NCBI GenBank assembly: GCA_020438245.1
Contig: JAGQUY010000276.1
Location: forward strand, 1 to 5,417
Length of the DNA: 5,417 nt
Direction: 5' to 3'
Source of the DNA: Bacteroidota bacterium
Lineage (GTDB): Bacteria > CLD3 > SB21
The notes under the pieces were generated by a model. The model made no database searches. It was not told where the DNA came from and was given only the letters and a program-made list of their open reading frames with translations. Made by a program: the position numbers and the translations under genes. Shown in pieces: positions 1 to 5,417 of the stretch (the first letter of the stretch is position 1; each line of letters begins with the position of its first letter).

Positions 1-615
1 GCTGAGTTCGAACGTTTTCTTCAACTCGTGGATCGCTATCTGTCGCCGCATGGTTTCCTGATTTGTCTGGAGCCGGCTCTGAGGTCGACGTCGCGGTACT
101 TGCTTCAGTTCCGCAATCTGCTGTTGAACAAGGGATGGTTCGTGTATTCACCTTGTTTTACGCACAGGGCGTGTCCCGCGTTGGAAAACCCGGCAGATTG
201 GTGTCATACGACGATGCATTGGGATCGACCAAGGTTCATGGCTATCCTTGACGAGATGGTTGGACATGTCAAGAAGTCCCTCAAATACTCCTATATGATA
301 TTTTCCCGGCAAAATGTGCACTTGGGAGATTTCCTTTTGGGAGGCAGAGACTTCAACTTACAATTCCGAGTGGTCAGTGAACTCATAAAGGAGAAGGGTC
401 GCAGGCGGGTCTATTTTTGCAATGACGGCGGACGTGTGGAATTCATGAAAAACAAGCGGGATAACGCCGAGCCAAATGCCGCGTTCGATCAACTGACCCG
501 GTACGACGTTGTTGCCCTTGCGGATTATGAAATCAGAGCAAATCTTGGCCGGGTTGGAAAGAGTACAGAGGTCAGACCGGTGATTCAGCCTGGGGAGCCG
601 CCGGACGCGGCTTAA
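1..615 (+). CDS. Rsm22/METTL17-family small-subunit ribosome assembly protein, C-terminal part (5' truncated)
   Basis: The frame is open from base 1 to the TAA at 613-615 (204 visible codons), so the N-terminus, with most of the SAM-binding fold, lies outside the window. The GTG at base 28 is an internal Val codon in a continuous conserved stretch, not a likely start. Seen: a late methyltransferase-fold strand of the type GFLICLEPALRSTSR, then cysteines at visible residues 52, 58, 68 and 140 (C-x5-C-x9-C, then one distal Cys), the DWCH motif and a K-Y-S-Y motif. This layout is typical of Rsm22 proteins, whose mitochondrial member METTL17 uses four such cysteines for a 4Fe-4S cluster. Known for the family: it binds assembling small ribosomal subunits; true methyltransferase activity is uncertain, and the bacterial role is poorly defined. 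Inferred: a cytosolic 30S assembly factor. Its last 44 bases overlap the convergent response-regulator gene. Family call fairly sure; function less so. Confidence 0.8.
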   Translation, partial: AEFERFLQLVDRYLSPHGFLICLEPALRSTSRYLLQFRNLLLNKGWFVYSPCFTHRACPALENPADWCHTTMHWDRPRFMAILDEMVGHVKKSLKYSYMIFSRQNVHLGDFLLGGRDFNLQFRVVSELIKEKGRRRVYFCNDGGRVEFMKNKRDNAEPNAAFDQLTRYDVVALADYEIRANLGRVGKSTEVRPVIQPGEPPDAA

Positions 616-973
616 TCAGGCCTCGAACGACGCGAACGAACTCATCGATGGAAAAAAGCTTGTTCATGTAATAGTCGGCACCGGCCTCCATTGCCTTCGT
701 CCGACTGCCGGCGACGGTCACGACGACCACGGGAATATCTTTTGTCAGCTCGTTGGATTTTAATTCTCCGCACAACCGAATGCCGTCCCGCCCAGGCATC
801 ATAATGTCGAGCGTGATCAAATCGGGCTTGTGTTTCAATGCAAGTGCGAGGCCTTCGTCCGCTTCGCGCGCTTCCAATACGTTAAAAGCGGAGAAGCGCA
901 AAATACGGCGCATCATCTCGCGAACTTCATCTTCATCATCAACTACCAAAATGGTCGGCTGATTCGGGTTCAT
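572..973 (-). CDS. Single-domain (CheY-like) response regulator
   Basis: This 133-residue protein is essentially one receiver domain with no output domain. Seen, numbering from the ATG at 973: acidic pair D12-D13 (ILVVDDE), phospho-acceptor D56 in the LDIMMPGRDG loop, conserved T86 after the hydrophobic strand VVVVT, and K105 in YYMNKLFS. The residue after the lysine is Leu106, where almost all receivers carry the cis-proline of the K-P motif. A proline-rich 13-residue tail follows the last helix. A TTG at 1021 would add 16 residues, but receivers normally start just before the first strand. The ATG also has GAGG upstream, although only 3 bases away, so ATG 973 is preferred. Such proteins relay phosphate from histidine kinases to a target by protein contact; no kinase or target is encoded here, so the partner is unknown. 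The 3' end overlaps the Rsm22-family gene by 44 bases, tail to tail. Confidence 0.9.
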   Translation of the reverse strand: MNPNQPTILVVDDEDEVREMMRRILRFSAFNVLEAREADEGLALALKHKPDLITLDIMMPGRDGIRLCGELKSNELTKDIPVVVVTVAGSRTKAMEAGADYYMNKLFSIDEFVRVVRGLIKPRPAAPQAESPV

Positions 974-1056
974 TGGCCTCGATGGTAATATTTCTTCTGC
1001 AAACACGGGTTTATATCTCAAAGACGCCTAGGGTATACGGTAAAGTTAATGCACTG

Positions 1057-1086
1057 TTGGACAGAAATCAAAAAAATTAGTATTAT
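1057..1086 (+). promoter_or_regulatory. Candidate sigma70-type promoter for recG
   Basis: A -10-like TATTAT at 1081-1086 matches five of six consensus positions. It is preceded at an 18-base spacing by TTGGAC at 1057-1062, a poor -35 match. The surrounding stretch of about 45 bases is strongly AT-rich, with an A7 run between the two elements. Transcription from here would start near 1093 and place the 1109-1128 inverted repeat in the recG leader. On the minus strand I found no comparably good promoter for the response regulator. The assignment rests on sequence pattern only. Confidence 0.35.
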
Positions 1087-1100
1087 TAATCGGTTATTTA

Positions 1101-1128
1101 ATAAAAAAGTGTAAAGCGGACTTTACAC
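1101..1128 (-). terminator. Hairpin plus T-tract resembling an intrinsic terminator, pointing leftward
   Basis: GTGTAAAG (1109-1116) and CTTTACAC (1121-1128) form a perfect 8-bp inverted repeat around a 4-base loop. Read on the minus strand, the loop is TCCG, a UNCG-type tetraloop, and the hairpin is followed at once by six T (1108-1103) and then AT. That is the shape of a rho-independent terminator, though only three of the eight pairs are G-C. On the plus strand no T-tract follows. It sits upstream of both divergent genes, so it would stop antisense transcripts leaving recG and shield the response-regulator promoter region. Alternatives are an operator dyad, or a leader hairpin ending 17 bases before the recG start. 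Confidence 0.45.
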
Positions 1129-1145
1129 CCAAAATCGCGGCCAAC

Positions 1146-3251
1146 GTGCATCTGGAATCGGAAATACAATATTTGCAAGGGGTCGGACCAAAGCGGGCCG
1201 AGGCCCTGCGCGAGATCGGCATAGACTCGGTTTGGGATCTTCTGAACTATTTTCCCAGGCGGTATATCGATCGGCGGCACACCGCCCGTATCAAAGACCT
1301 CCGGGTGGGGGAATCAGCGACGATAGTGGGCACGGTTGAGAATTTTGAGCTCGTGATGAATCGGAAGCGGTACGGATCGAGGTTCCGGCTTATTCTTGCA
1401 GACGACACGGGTCACGTCAATCTGGTATGGTTTCAGGGGGCCAGGTATTACGAACGTGCCTTCGAAGTGGGTGAAGTGTTGGCGGTCTATGGCAAACTGG
1501 ATTTGTACGGACGCGAGTTACAGATTACTCATCCTGAGTTTGACCGGATTGAAACCGACGAACGAGAAGGATTTCTTAACACCGGTTCGATTATTTCGTT
1601 GTATCCAAGTTCCGAAGCGCTTCGGAAGAAGTGGCTTGATAGTCGCGGGTTTAGAAAACTGATCAAACCCGCATTGGAATTGGCGGGTCAAATTCCGGAA
1701 ACCTTGTCTGACGACGTGATTGCCCGTCACAGCCTTATGTCCATTAAGGATACCTATCGACAGATTCACTTCCCGTCCGATGAGGCTTCATTGGAAAAGG
1801 CCCGTGAGCGTATCAAATTTGAGGAACTGTTTTACCTGCAATTGCTCTTGGCCTTCCGAAAGCGCAGAATCGCGAGTACCGAACAAGGGATTGCCTTTGA
1901 AAAAGTCGCGAACAAGACCCGGGAACTGATTTCCAAGCTGCCGTTTGAACTTACCGACGGTCAAAAAAAGGCTCTCAAAGAGATTCGCGAGGATATGCAT
2001 GCGCCCAGGTGTATGAACCGTCTGTTGCAAGGAGATGTCGGAAGCGGGAAGACCATCGTGGCTCTGCTTGCCATGATGATCGCGGTTGAAAACGATTTTC
2101 AAGCCGCCTTTATGGCTCCGACAGAGATCTTGGCGGAACAACATTACTTTGTACTTCAGGAATATCTTTGGGGTTTGAACATCAATGTCGCACTGGTAAA
2201 GGGCGGTCAGAAAAAAAGCGAGCGTGAAAAAATTCTCAGCGATATTCTGAATCATCAGGTGGACATCGTGGTCGGAACGCATGCGATCTTCCAGGAGCAC
2301 GTAGAGTTTTCAAAATTGGGTTTGGTCGTTATCGACGAGCAACACCGGTTCGGGGTGATGCAGCGGGCCGAAATCCGCCGCAAGGCGGTGATCAAGGATA
2401 TTTATCCCGACATGCTCGTGATGACTGCAACACCCATTCCCCGCACGCTGGCCATGGCTATTTACGGGGATCTTGATATTTCCGTGATTAATGAACTGCC
2501 CAGTGGCCGCAGACCCATTCGAACCGCTGCAAGGACAGAAGAAGCCCGCAACAAGGTTTATGAATTCATTCGAGCAGAAGCGGGGAAAGGCCGTCAGTGT
2601 TACCTGGTGTATCCGTTGATTGACGAATCTGAAAAAATGGATCTCAAAGCGGCCAAGGACGGCTATACGATTCTGTCGGAAAAAATCTTCAAAGACCTGC
2701 GCGTCGGCCTGCTGCATGGAAAAATGAAAAGTGCGGAAAAACAGGAAGTCATGTCGAGGTTCAAGAACCATCAGCTCGATATCTTGGTGAGCACCACGGT
2801 AATCGAGGTTGGTGTCAATGTGCCCAATTCGACGATCATGTTGATCGAACACGCGGAGCGATTTGGATTGACCCAGCTACACCAGCTGCGCGGACGTGTT
2901 GGACGCGGGGCCGACCAGTCCTACTGTATTCTAATGATCGGAGATCAAGCCAGCGAGGAGTCCCAAAAACGCACCCGGATCATGGAAGAAACCACCGATG
3001 GATTCAAGATCGCCGAGGAGGATTTGAAAATCCGAGGACCGGGTGAATTTTTCGGCACCAAACAATCGGGCGTACCGGAGTTGAAAATGGCGCATCTGAT
3101 CCACGACCACGCTTTATTGCAGACCGCTCGGGATACAGCCTTTGAGATTATTGACAAAGACCCGCAGCTGCGTGCGGCGGGGCATCAAGTCATGAAAAAG
3201 AAGTTCTTGGCTGAGTATTCCGACAAACTGCATTTGAGCGGGATCGGATAG
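1146..3251 (+). CDS. recG: ATP-dependent DNA helicase RecG
   Basis: RecG is a monomeric superfamily 2 double-stranded DNA translocase that remodels stalled replication forks, R-loops and Holliday junctions; it acts in the cytosol on DNA. At 701 residues it is full length (E. coli RecG is about 693). Seen in order: an N-terminal helical segment with LQGVGPKRAEALREIG (10-25); an OB-fold wedge (about 50-135) that splits the fork; Walker A GDVGSGKT (296-303); the Walker B/DEQH box at 397-400; motif III TATP (427-430); motif V in STTVIEVGVNVP (549-560); motif VI QLRGRVGRG (580-588); and the TRG translocation region (about 613-642), including DLKIRGPGEFFGTKQSG. No key residue is missing. The start is GTG; no in-frame ATG lies near it, the N-terminal homology begins within ten residues, and no clear Shine-Dalgarno precedes it. 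The gene is divergent from the response regulator, 172 bases from that gene's ATG. Confidence 0.98.
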   Translation: MHLESEIQYLQGVGPKRAEALREIGIDSVWDLLNYFPRRYIDRRHTARIKDLRVGESATIVGTVENFELVMNRKRYGSRFRLILADDTGHVNLVWFQGARYYERAFEVGEVLAVYGKLDLYGRELQITHPEFDRIETDEREGFLNTGSIISLYPSSEALRKKWLDSRGFRKLIKPALELAGQIPETLSDDVIARHSLMSIKDTYRQIHFPSDEASLEKARERIKFEELFYLQLLLAFRKRRIASTEQGIAFEKVANKTRELISKLPFELTDGQKKALKEIREDMHAPRCMNRLLQGDVGSGKTIVALLAMMIAVENDFQAAFMAPTEILAEQHYFVLQEYLWGLNINVALVKGGQKKSEREKILSDILNHQVDIVVGTHAIFQEHVEFSKLGLVVIDEQHRFGVMQRAEIRRKAVIKDIYPDMLVMTATPIPRTLAMAIYGDLDISVINELPSGRRPIRTAARTEEARNKVYEFIRAEAGKGRQCYLVYPLIDESEKMDLKAAKDGYTILSEKIFKDLRVGLLHGKMKSAEKQEVMSRFKNHQLDILVSTTVIEVGVNVPNSTIMLIEHAERFGLTQLHQLRGRVGRGADQSYCILMIGDQASEESQKRTRIMEETTDGFKIAEEDLKIRGPGEFFGTKQSGVPELKMAHLIHDHALLQTARDTAFEIIDKDPQLRAAGHQVMKKKFLAEYSDKLHLSGIG

Positions 3252-3255
3252 CTGC

Positions 3256-3301
3256 GGTACTATCCTGCCGGTTTAGCCCCAAGAAGAGTACCACCCGGCA
3301 G
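3256..3301. repeat. Two interlocking inverted repeats just after recG
   Basis: GGTACT (3256-3261) is complementary to AGTACC (3287-3292), and CTGCCGG (3265-3271) is complementary to CCGGCAG (3295-3301). The two pairings interleave, so the RNA could form either hairpin in turn or a pseudoknot-like fold. A third short pairing, GAAGA (3283-3287) with TCTTC (3303-3307), also interleaves. The GC-rich 7-bp stem is followed by TTCTTC, so it might act as a poor recG terminator, but the loop is 23 bases and there is no true T-tract. The repeats begin 5 bases after the recG stop. The complementarity is certain; any function is inference. Confidence 0.4.
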
Positions 3302-3370
3302 TTCTTCAGGCGAAATTCAACTGAAATTACTTGATACGGATCACGATGCCTTTTGGAAATGAAAAAGTGC

Positions 3371-3396
3371 TTGACCGCCAAGTCTATCGTTATAGA
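3371..3396 (+). promoter_or_regulatory. Possible promoter for the rhomboid gene, very close to its ATG
   Basis: TTGACC (3371-3376, four of six -35 positions) and TATAGA (3391-3396, four of six -10 positions) lie 14 bases apart, shorter than the usual 16-18. A transcript from this -10 would begin around 3403, within a few bases of the ATG at 3405. That would give a leaderless or near-leaderless message, consistent with the lack of a Shine-Dalgarno site there. A second -35-like TTGATA at 3331-3336 has no good -10 partner. Weak, pattern-only evidence. Confidence 0.25.
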
Positions 3397-3404
3397 TTCT
3401 TGCC

Positions 3405-4103
3405 ATGATTCCGCTGCGCGACACCGTTCCTTCGTACTCCTACCCGGTTGTTACGGTAACCATTATCGTACTCAACGCCTTCGTATGGATTTTTGAGCTG
3501 CTGCTTGGACCCGATCTGGCAGTATTTATCGCTCATTTTGGTATCGTCCCGGCGAAGTACTTCTGGCTCGCAGACAACCAGCCGTTCGCGGTGGTCGATC
3601 GGTTTCTTCCCTTTTTAACATCGATGTTCCTGCATGGCGGCTGGATGCATGTGATTTTCAATATGTGGTATCTGTGGATATTCGGTGACAACATCGAAGA
3701 CCGTCTCGGTCATGCACGGTTTGTGCTGTTTTATCTGGCCGCGGGTATTGGCGCAGGTATTTTTCATCTGTTGATCAACAGCGATTCGGCGGTCCCGACC
3801 ATCGGGGCGAGCGGAGCCATTGCCGGCGTCATGGGCGCTTATTTTGTTCTCTTTCCCCATTCAAGAGTACTTACGTTTATCCCGATCTTCTTTTTCTTTC
3901 AGATTGTCGAAATTCCCGCCGTATTCTTTTTGGGGTTCTGGATTTTCATACAGTTTTTTCAAGGCGGAGTTTCTCTCCTGTCCGCCAACAGCGGTGGCGT
4001 CGCATGGTGGGCACACTTTGGAGGTTTTGCGATCGGGGCGTTGATCGCGCTGTTTTTTCGGAAAAGAAAAACATCCGGATACTACGAAGTACTGAACGAT
4101 TGA
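3405..4103 (+). CDS. Rhomboid family intramembrane serine protease
   Basis: Rhomboids cut transmembrane substrates inside the membrane with a Ser-His dyad. Seen in this 232-residue protein: a first membrane segment at about 14-35; the HGGWMHVIFN motif (77-86), whose His82 and Asn86 correspond in spacing to the oxyanion-site H150 and N154 of E. coli GlpG; catalytic Ser136 in GASG (134-137) with the following GxxG helix signature; and catalytic His204 in WWAHFGG (201-207). About six membrane helices are apparent, including a Phe-rich segment at 156-185. A short basic cytosolic tail follows (FFRKRKTSGYY). The dyad is intact, so it should be active. It lacks a cytoplasmic N-terminal domain like that of GlpG. 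The start ATG at 3405 gives a typical short N-terminus (IPLRD), but no Shine-Dalgarno is visible. Substrates are unknown, and the flanking genes give no clue. Confidence 0.96.
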   Translation: MIPLRDTVPSYSYPVVTVTIIVLNAFVWIFELLLGPDLAVFIAHFGIVPAKYFWLADNQPFAVVDRFLPFLTSMFLHGGWMHVIFNMWYLWIFGDNIEDRLGHARFVLFYLAAGIGAGIFHLLINSDSAVPTIGASGAIAGVMGAYFVLFPHSRVLTFIPIFFFFQIVEIPAVFFLGFWIFIQFFQGGVSLLSANSGGVAWWAHFGGFAIGALIALFFRKRKTSGYYEVLND

Positions 4104-4127
4104 AGACCCTCCCACGCGGGTTCACTC

Positions 4128-4156
4128 TTGCACCTTCCTCGCTTAAATGGTAAATT
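4128..4156 (+). promoter_or_regulatory. Possible weak promoter for icmF
   Basis: TTGCAC (4128-4133) and TAAATT (4151-4156, four of six -10 matches) are 17 bases apart, and the -10 is preceded by TGG, giving an extended -10 context. The predicted leader of about 85 bases contains a small hairpin (4186-4192 pairing with 4196-4201, one bulge). I recognise no riboswitch in it; in particular it is too short to hold a full cobalamin riboswitch. The 4104-4127 stretch has only a short ACCC/GGGT pairing, too weak to call a terminator for the rhomboid gene. Confidence 0.25.
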
Positions 4157-4235
4157 CTACATCAGGACAGAATAGACTTCCTGCTCCTTCGGGCACCGAG
4201 GCCGGGGATGTGTGCAACAATGAATACTATATACC

Positions 4236-4240
4236 AAGGA
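4236..4240 (+). promoter_or_regulatory. Shine-Dalgarno site of icmF
   Basis: AAGGA is placed 6 bases before the ATG at 4247, and an in-frame TAG at 4241-4243 lies directly before that ATG. Together these fix the icmF start. It is the only textbook ribosome binding site among the plus-strand genes of this window. Confidence 0.7.
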
Positions 4241-4246
4241 TAGATC

Positions 4247-5417
4247 ATGGAAACAGAAGCGTATAAACCCAAACACAAGGTGCGGTTCGTCACCGCGGCA
4301 TCCTTGTTCGATGGCCATGACGCGTCGATCAATGTTATGCGTCGAATATTGCAGGCGTCCGGTGTTGAGGTTATTCATTTGGGACACAATCGATCTGCGG
4401 AGGACGTCGTAAACACGGCCATCCAGGAAGATGCCCAGGCCATTGCAGTCAGCTCCTATCAGGGCGGACATCTGGAATACTTCAAGTATATGAGGGATTT
4501 GCTGAATGAGAAAGGGGCACCGCAGATCAAAATTTTTGGCGGCGGCGGCGGAGTGATTGTTCCTGAGGAGATCAAAGAACTGGAATCGTACGGCATTGAC
4601 AAAATCTACTCACCGGAGGACGGGCGGGCGCTGGGTCTTCAGGGCATGATCAACGACATGATCCGTCGTACGGATTTTTCAACGATTGAAAGGCTCAATG
4701 GTCAAGTTGATGCGATCACTAAAAAGGACCCCCGGATCATAGCCCAGCTCATCACGTTTGCAGAAGATGCCGTGGAGAGCGGGAATGGAAATCTTGAAAC
4801 CCTTCGCAAGAAAATTGAAAAGCTTCCCGCTGCCAAGACGATTCCGGTACTTGGTATTACGGGCACCGGGGGTGCGGGCAAGAGTTCCCTTACCGACGAG
4901 TTGGTTCGCCGTTTCATCCATGATTTTGAAGACAAAACGGTGGCCATTATTTCGGTGGATCCCTCGAAACGAAAGACGGGCGGCGCATTGCTGGGCGACC
5001 GGATTCGCATGAATTCCATCAGCGACAAGCGGGTCTATATGAGGAGTCTTGCGACGCGGCAATCCCACCTCGCCCTGAGCAAAGCGATTCTCGAAGCGAT
5101 TGCGATCGTGCGGGCGGCGGCCTACGATCTGGTGATCGTCGAAACGGCGGGGATCGGCCAATCGGATTCGGAGATTGTGGATCTGGTGGATGTTTCGATG
5201 TATGTGATGACCAGTGATTTCGGAGCGGCCACCCAACTGGAAAAGATAGACATGATCGATTTTGCCGACATCGTCGTACTGAACAAGTTCGACAAGCGCG
5301 GCTCCCTGGATGCGTTGCGGGACGTTCGAAAGCAGTACAAACGAAGCCGAAAACTGTTTGAGGCAAACGACGAAACGTTGCCGATTTTCGGAACCATCGC
5401 CAGTCAGTTCAACGATC
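4247..5417 (+). CDS. icmF: Fused acyl-CoA mutase IcmF (isobutyryl-CoA mutase type), N-terminal part, 3' truncated
   Basis: The frame is open from ATG 4247 to the window end (390 codons, no stop). IcmF fuses the B12-binding part of an acyl-CoA mutase, its MeaB-like GTPase chaperone and the substrate-binding mutase barrel in one cytosolic chain of roughly 1,100 residues; only the first two domains are here. Seen: B12-binding domain (about 12-140) with FDGHDAS (21-27), where His24 is the expected cobalt ligand, SSYQGGH (69-75), and a run of five Gly (98-102). A linker follows, then the G domain with P-loop GTGGAGKSS (206-214), SVDPS (236-240), ETAGIGQSD (299-307) and the guanine-specificity motif NKFD (346-349). 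All nucleotide-binding motifs are intact. The family interconverts isobutyryl-CoA and n-butyryl-CoA with adenosylcobalamin, while GTP hydrolysis gates cofactor loading. A sister form acts on pivalyl/isovaleryl-CoA, and the residues that decide this lie past the edge. Confidence 0.95.
   Translation, partial: METEAYKPKHKVRFVTAASLFDGHDASINVMRRILQASGVEVIHLGHNRSAEDVVNTAIQEDAQAIAVSSYQGGHLEYFKYMRDLLNEKGAPQIKIFGGGGGVIVPEEIKELESYGIDKIYSPEDGRALGLQGMINDMIRRTDFSTIERLNGQVDAITKKDPRIIAQLITFAEDAVESGNGNLETLRKKIEKLPAAKTIPVLGITGTGGAGKSSLTDELVRRFIHDFEDKTVAIISVDPSKRKTGGALLGDRIRMNSISDKRVYMRSLATRQSHLALSKAILEAIAIVRAAAYDLVIVETAGIGQSDSEIVDLVDVSMYVMTSDFGAATQLEKIDMIDFADIVVLNKFDKRGSLDALRDVRKQYKRSRKLFEANDETLPIFGTIASQFND

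Noticed and set aside
974..1021. TTG start at 1021 adding 16 residues to the response regulator
   Set aside because: Receiver domains begin just before the first beta strand; the extension has no family counterpart, and the ATG at 973 fits the usual length.
1098..1280. Small minus-strand open frame spanning the recG start
   Set aside because: It overlaps conserved RecG coding sequence, has no recognisable product, and runs through the terminator-like hairpin.
1788..2852. Long minus-strand open frames (1788-2300 and 2310-2852) inside recG
   Set aside because: They lie wholly antisense to a complete RecG with every motif intact, and their translations (rich in His, Phe and Gln) look like no family; they are shadow frames.
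3190..3381. Minus-strand open frame across the recG-rhomboid spacer
   Set aside because: About a third lies antisense to the recG end, and I see no family resemblance in its translation; the spacer is better read as non-coding.
4538..4552. GGC tandem run as a slippage-prone microsatellite
   Set aside because: It encodes the glycine run of the B12-binding domain, which is conserved in IcmF proteins, so protein constraint explains it.
4679..5236. Minus-strand open frame of 185 codons
   Set aside because: It is antisense to the IcmF linker and GTPase domain; its Arg/His-rich composition is typical of a reverse-strand shadow.
1..5417. A new multi-gene defence or mobile system
   Set aside because: The genes are well-known housekeeping or metabolic families with separate spacers; there are no nuclease, toxin, transposase, integrase or repeat-array signals.

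Overview
The window looks like ordinary bacterial chromosome: moderate GC, tightly packed genes and short spacers. I see no tRNA, rRNA, CRISPR array, insertion sequence or phage gene. The gene set does not fix a phylum. RecG and a rhomboid protease are very widespread, and the fused acyl-CoA mutase IcmF and the Rsm22/METTL17-like protein occur patchily across bacteria. An uncultured or less-studied Gram-negative-type lineage is possible, but that is a guess.

Layout, left to right. (1) 1-615, plus strand: the C-terminal part of an Rsm22/METTL17-family ribosome-assembly protein, cut by the left edge. (2) 572-973, minus strand: a stand-alone CheY-like response regulator, convergent with gene 1 and overlapping it by 44 bases. 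(3) 974-1145: a divergent, AT-rich spacer with a candidate recG promoter and a perfect 8-bp inverted repeat that reads as an intrinsic terminator on the minus strand. (4) 1146-3251, plus: recG, complete, with all helicase motifs. (5) 3252-3404: a spacer with two interlocking inverted repeats and a possible promoter very close to the next start codon. (6) 3405-4103, plus: a rhomboid intramembrane serine protease with an intact Ser-His dyad. (7) 4104-4246: a spacer with a possible weak promoter, a small hairpin and a good Shine-Dalgarno site. (8) 4247-5417, plus: the N-terminal 390 codons of icmF (B12-binding domain plus G-protein chaperone domain), cut by the right edge before the mutase catalytic domain.

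The genes do not form an evident pathway. They cover ribosome maturation, signalling, replication-fork repair, membrane proteolysis and B12-dependent acyl-CoA isomerisation. The spacers of 122-153 bases between the plus-strand genes, each holding promoter-like or hairpin sequences, suggest separate transcription units. I find no convincing new multi-gene system. The points most worth a second look are the Lys-Leu replacement of the Lys-Pro motif in the response regulator, the leftward terminator-like palindrome ahead of recG, the interlocking repeats after recG, and the four-cysteine Fe-S signature in the Rsm22 fragment.
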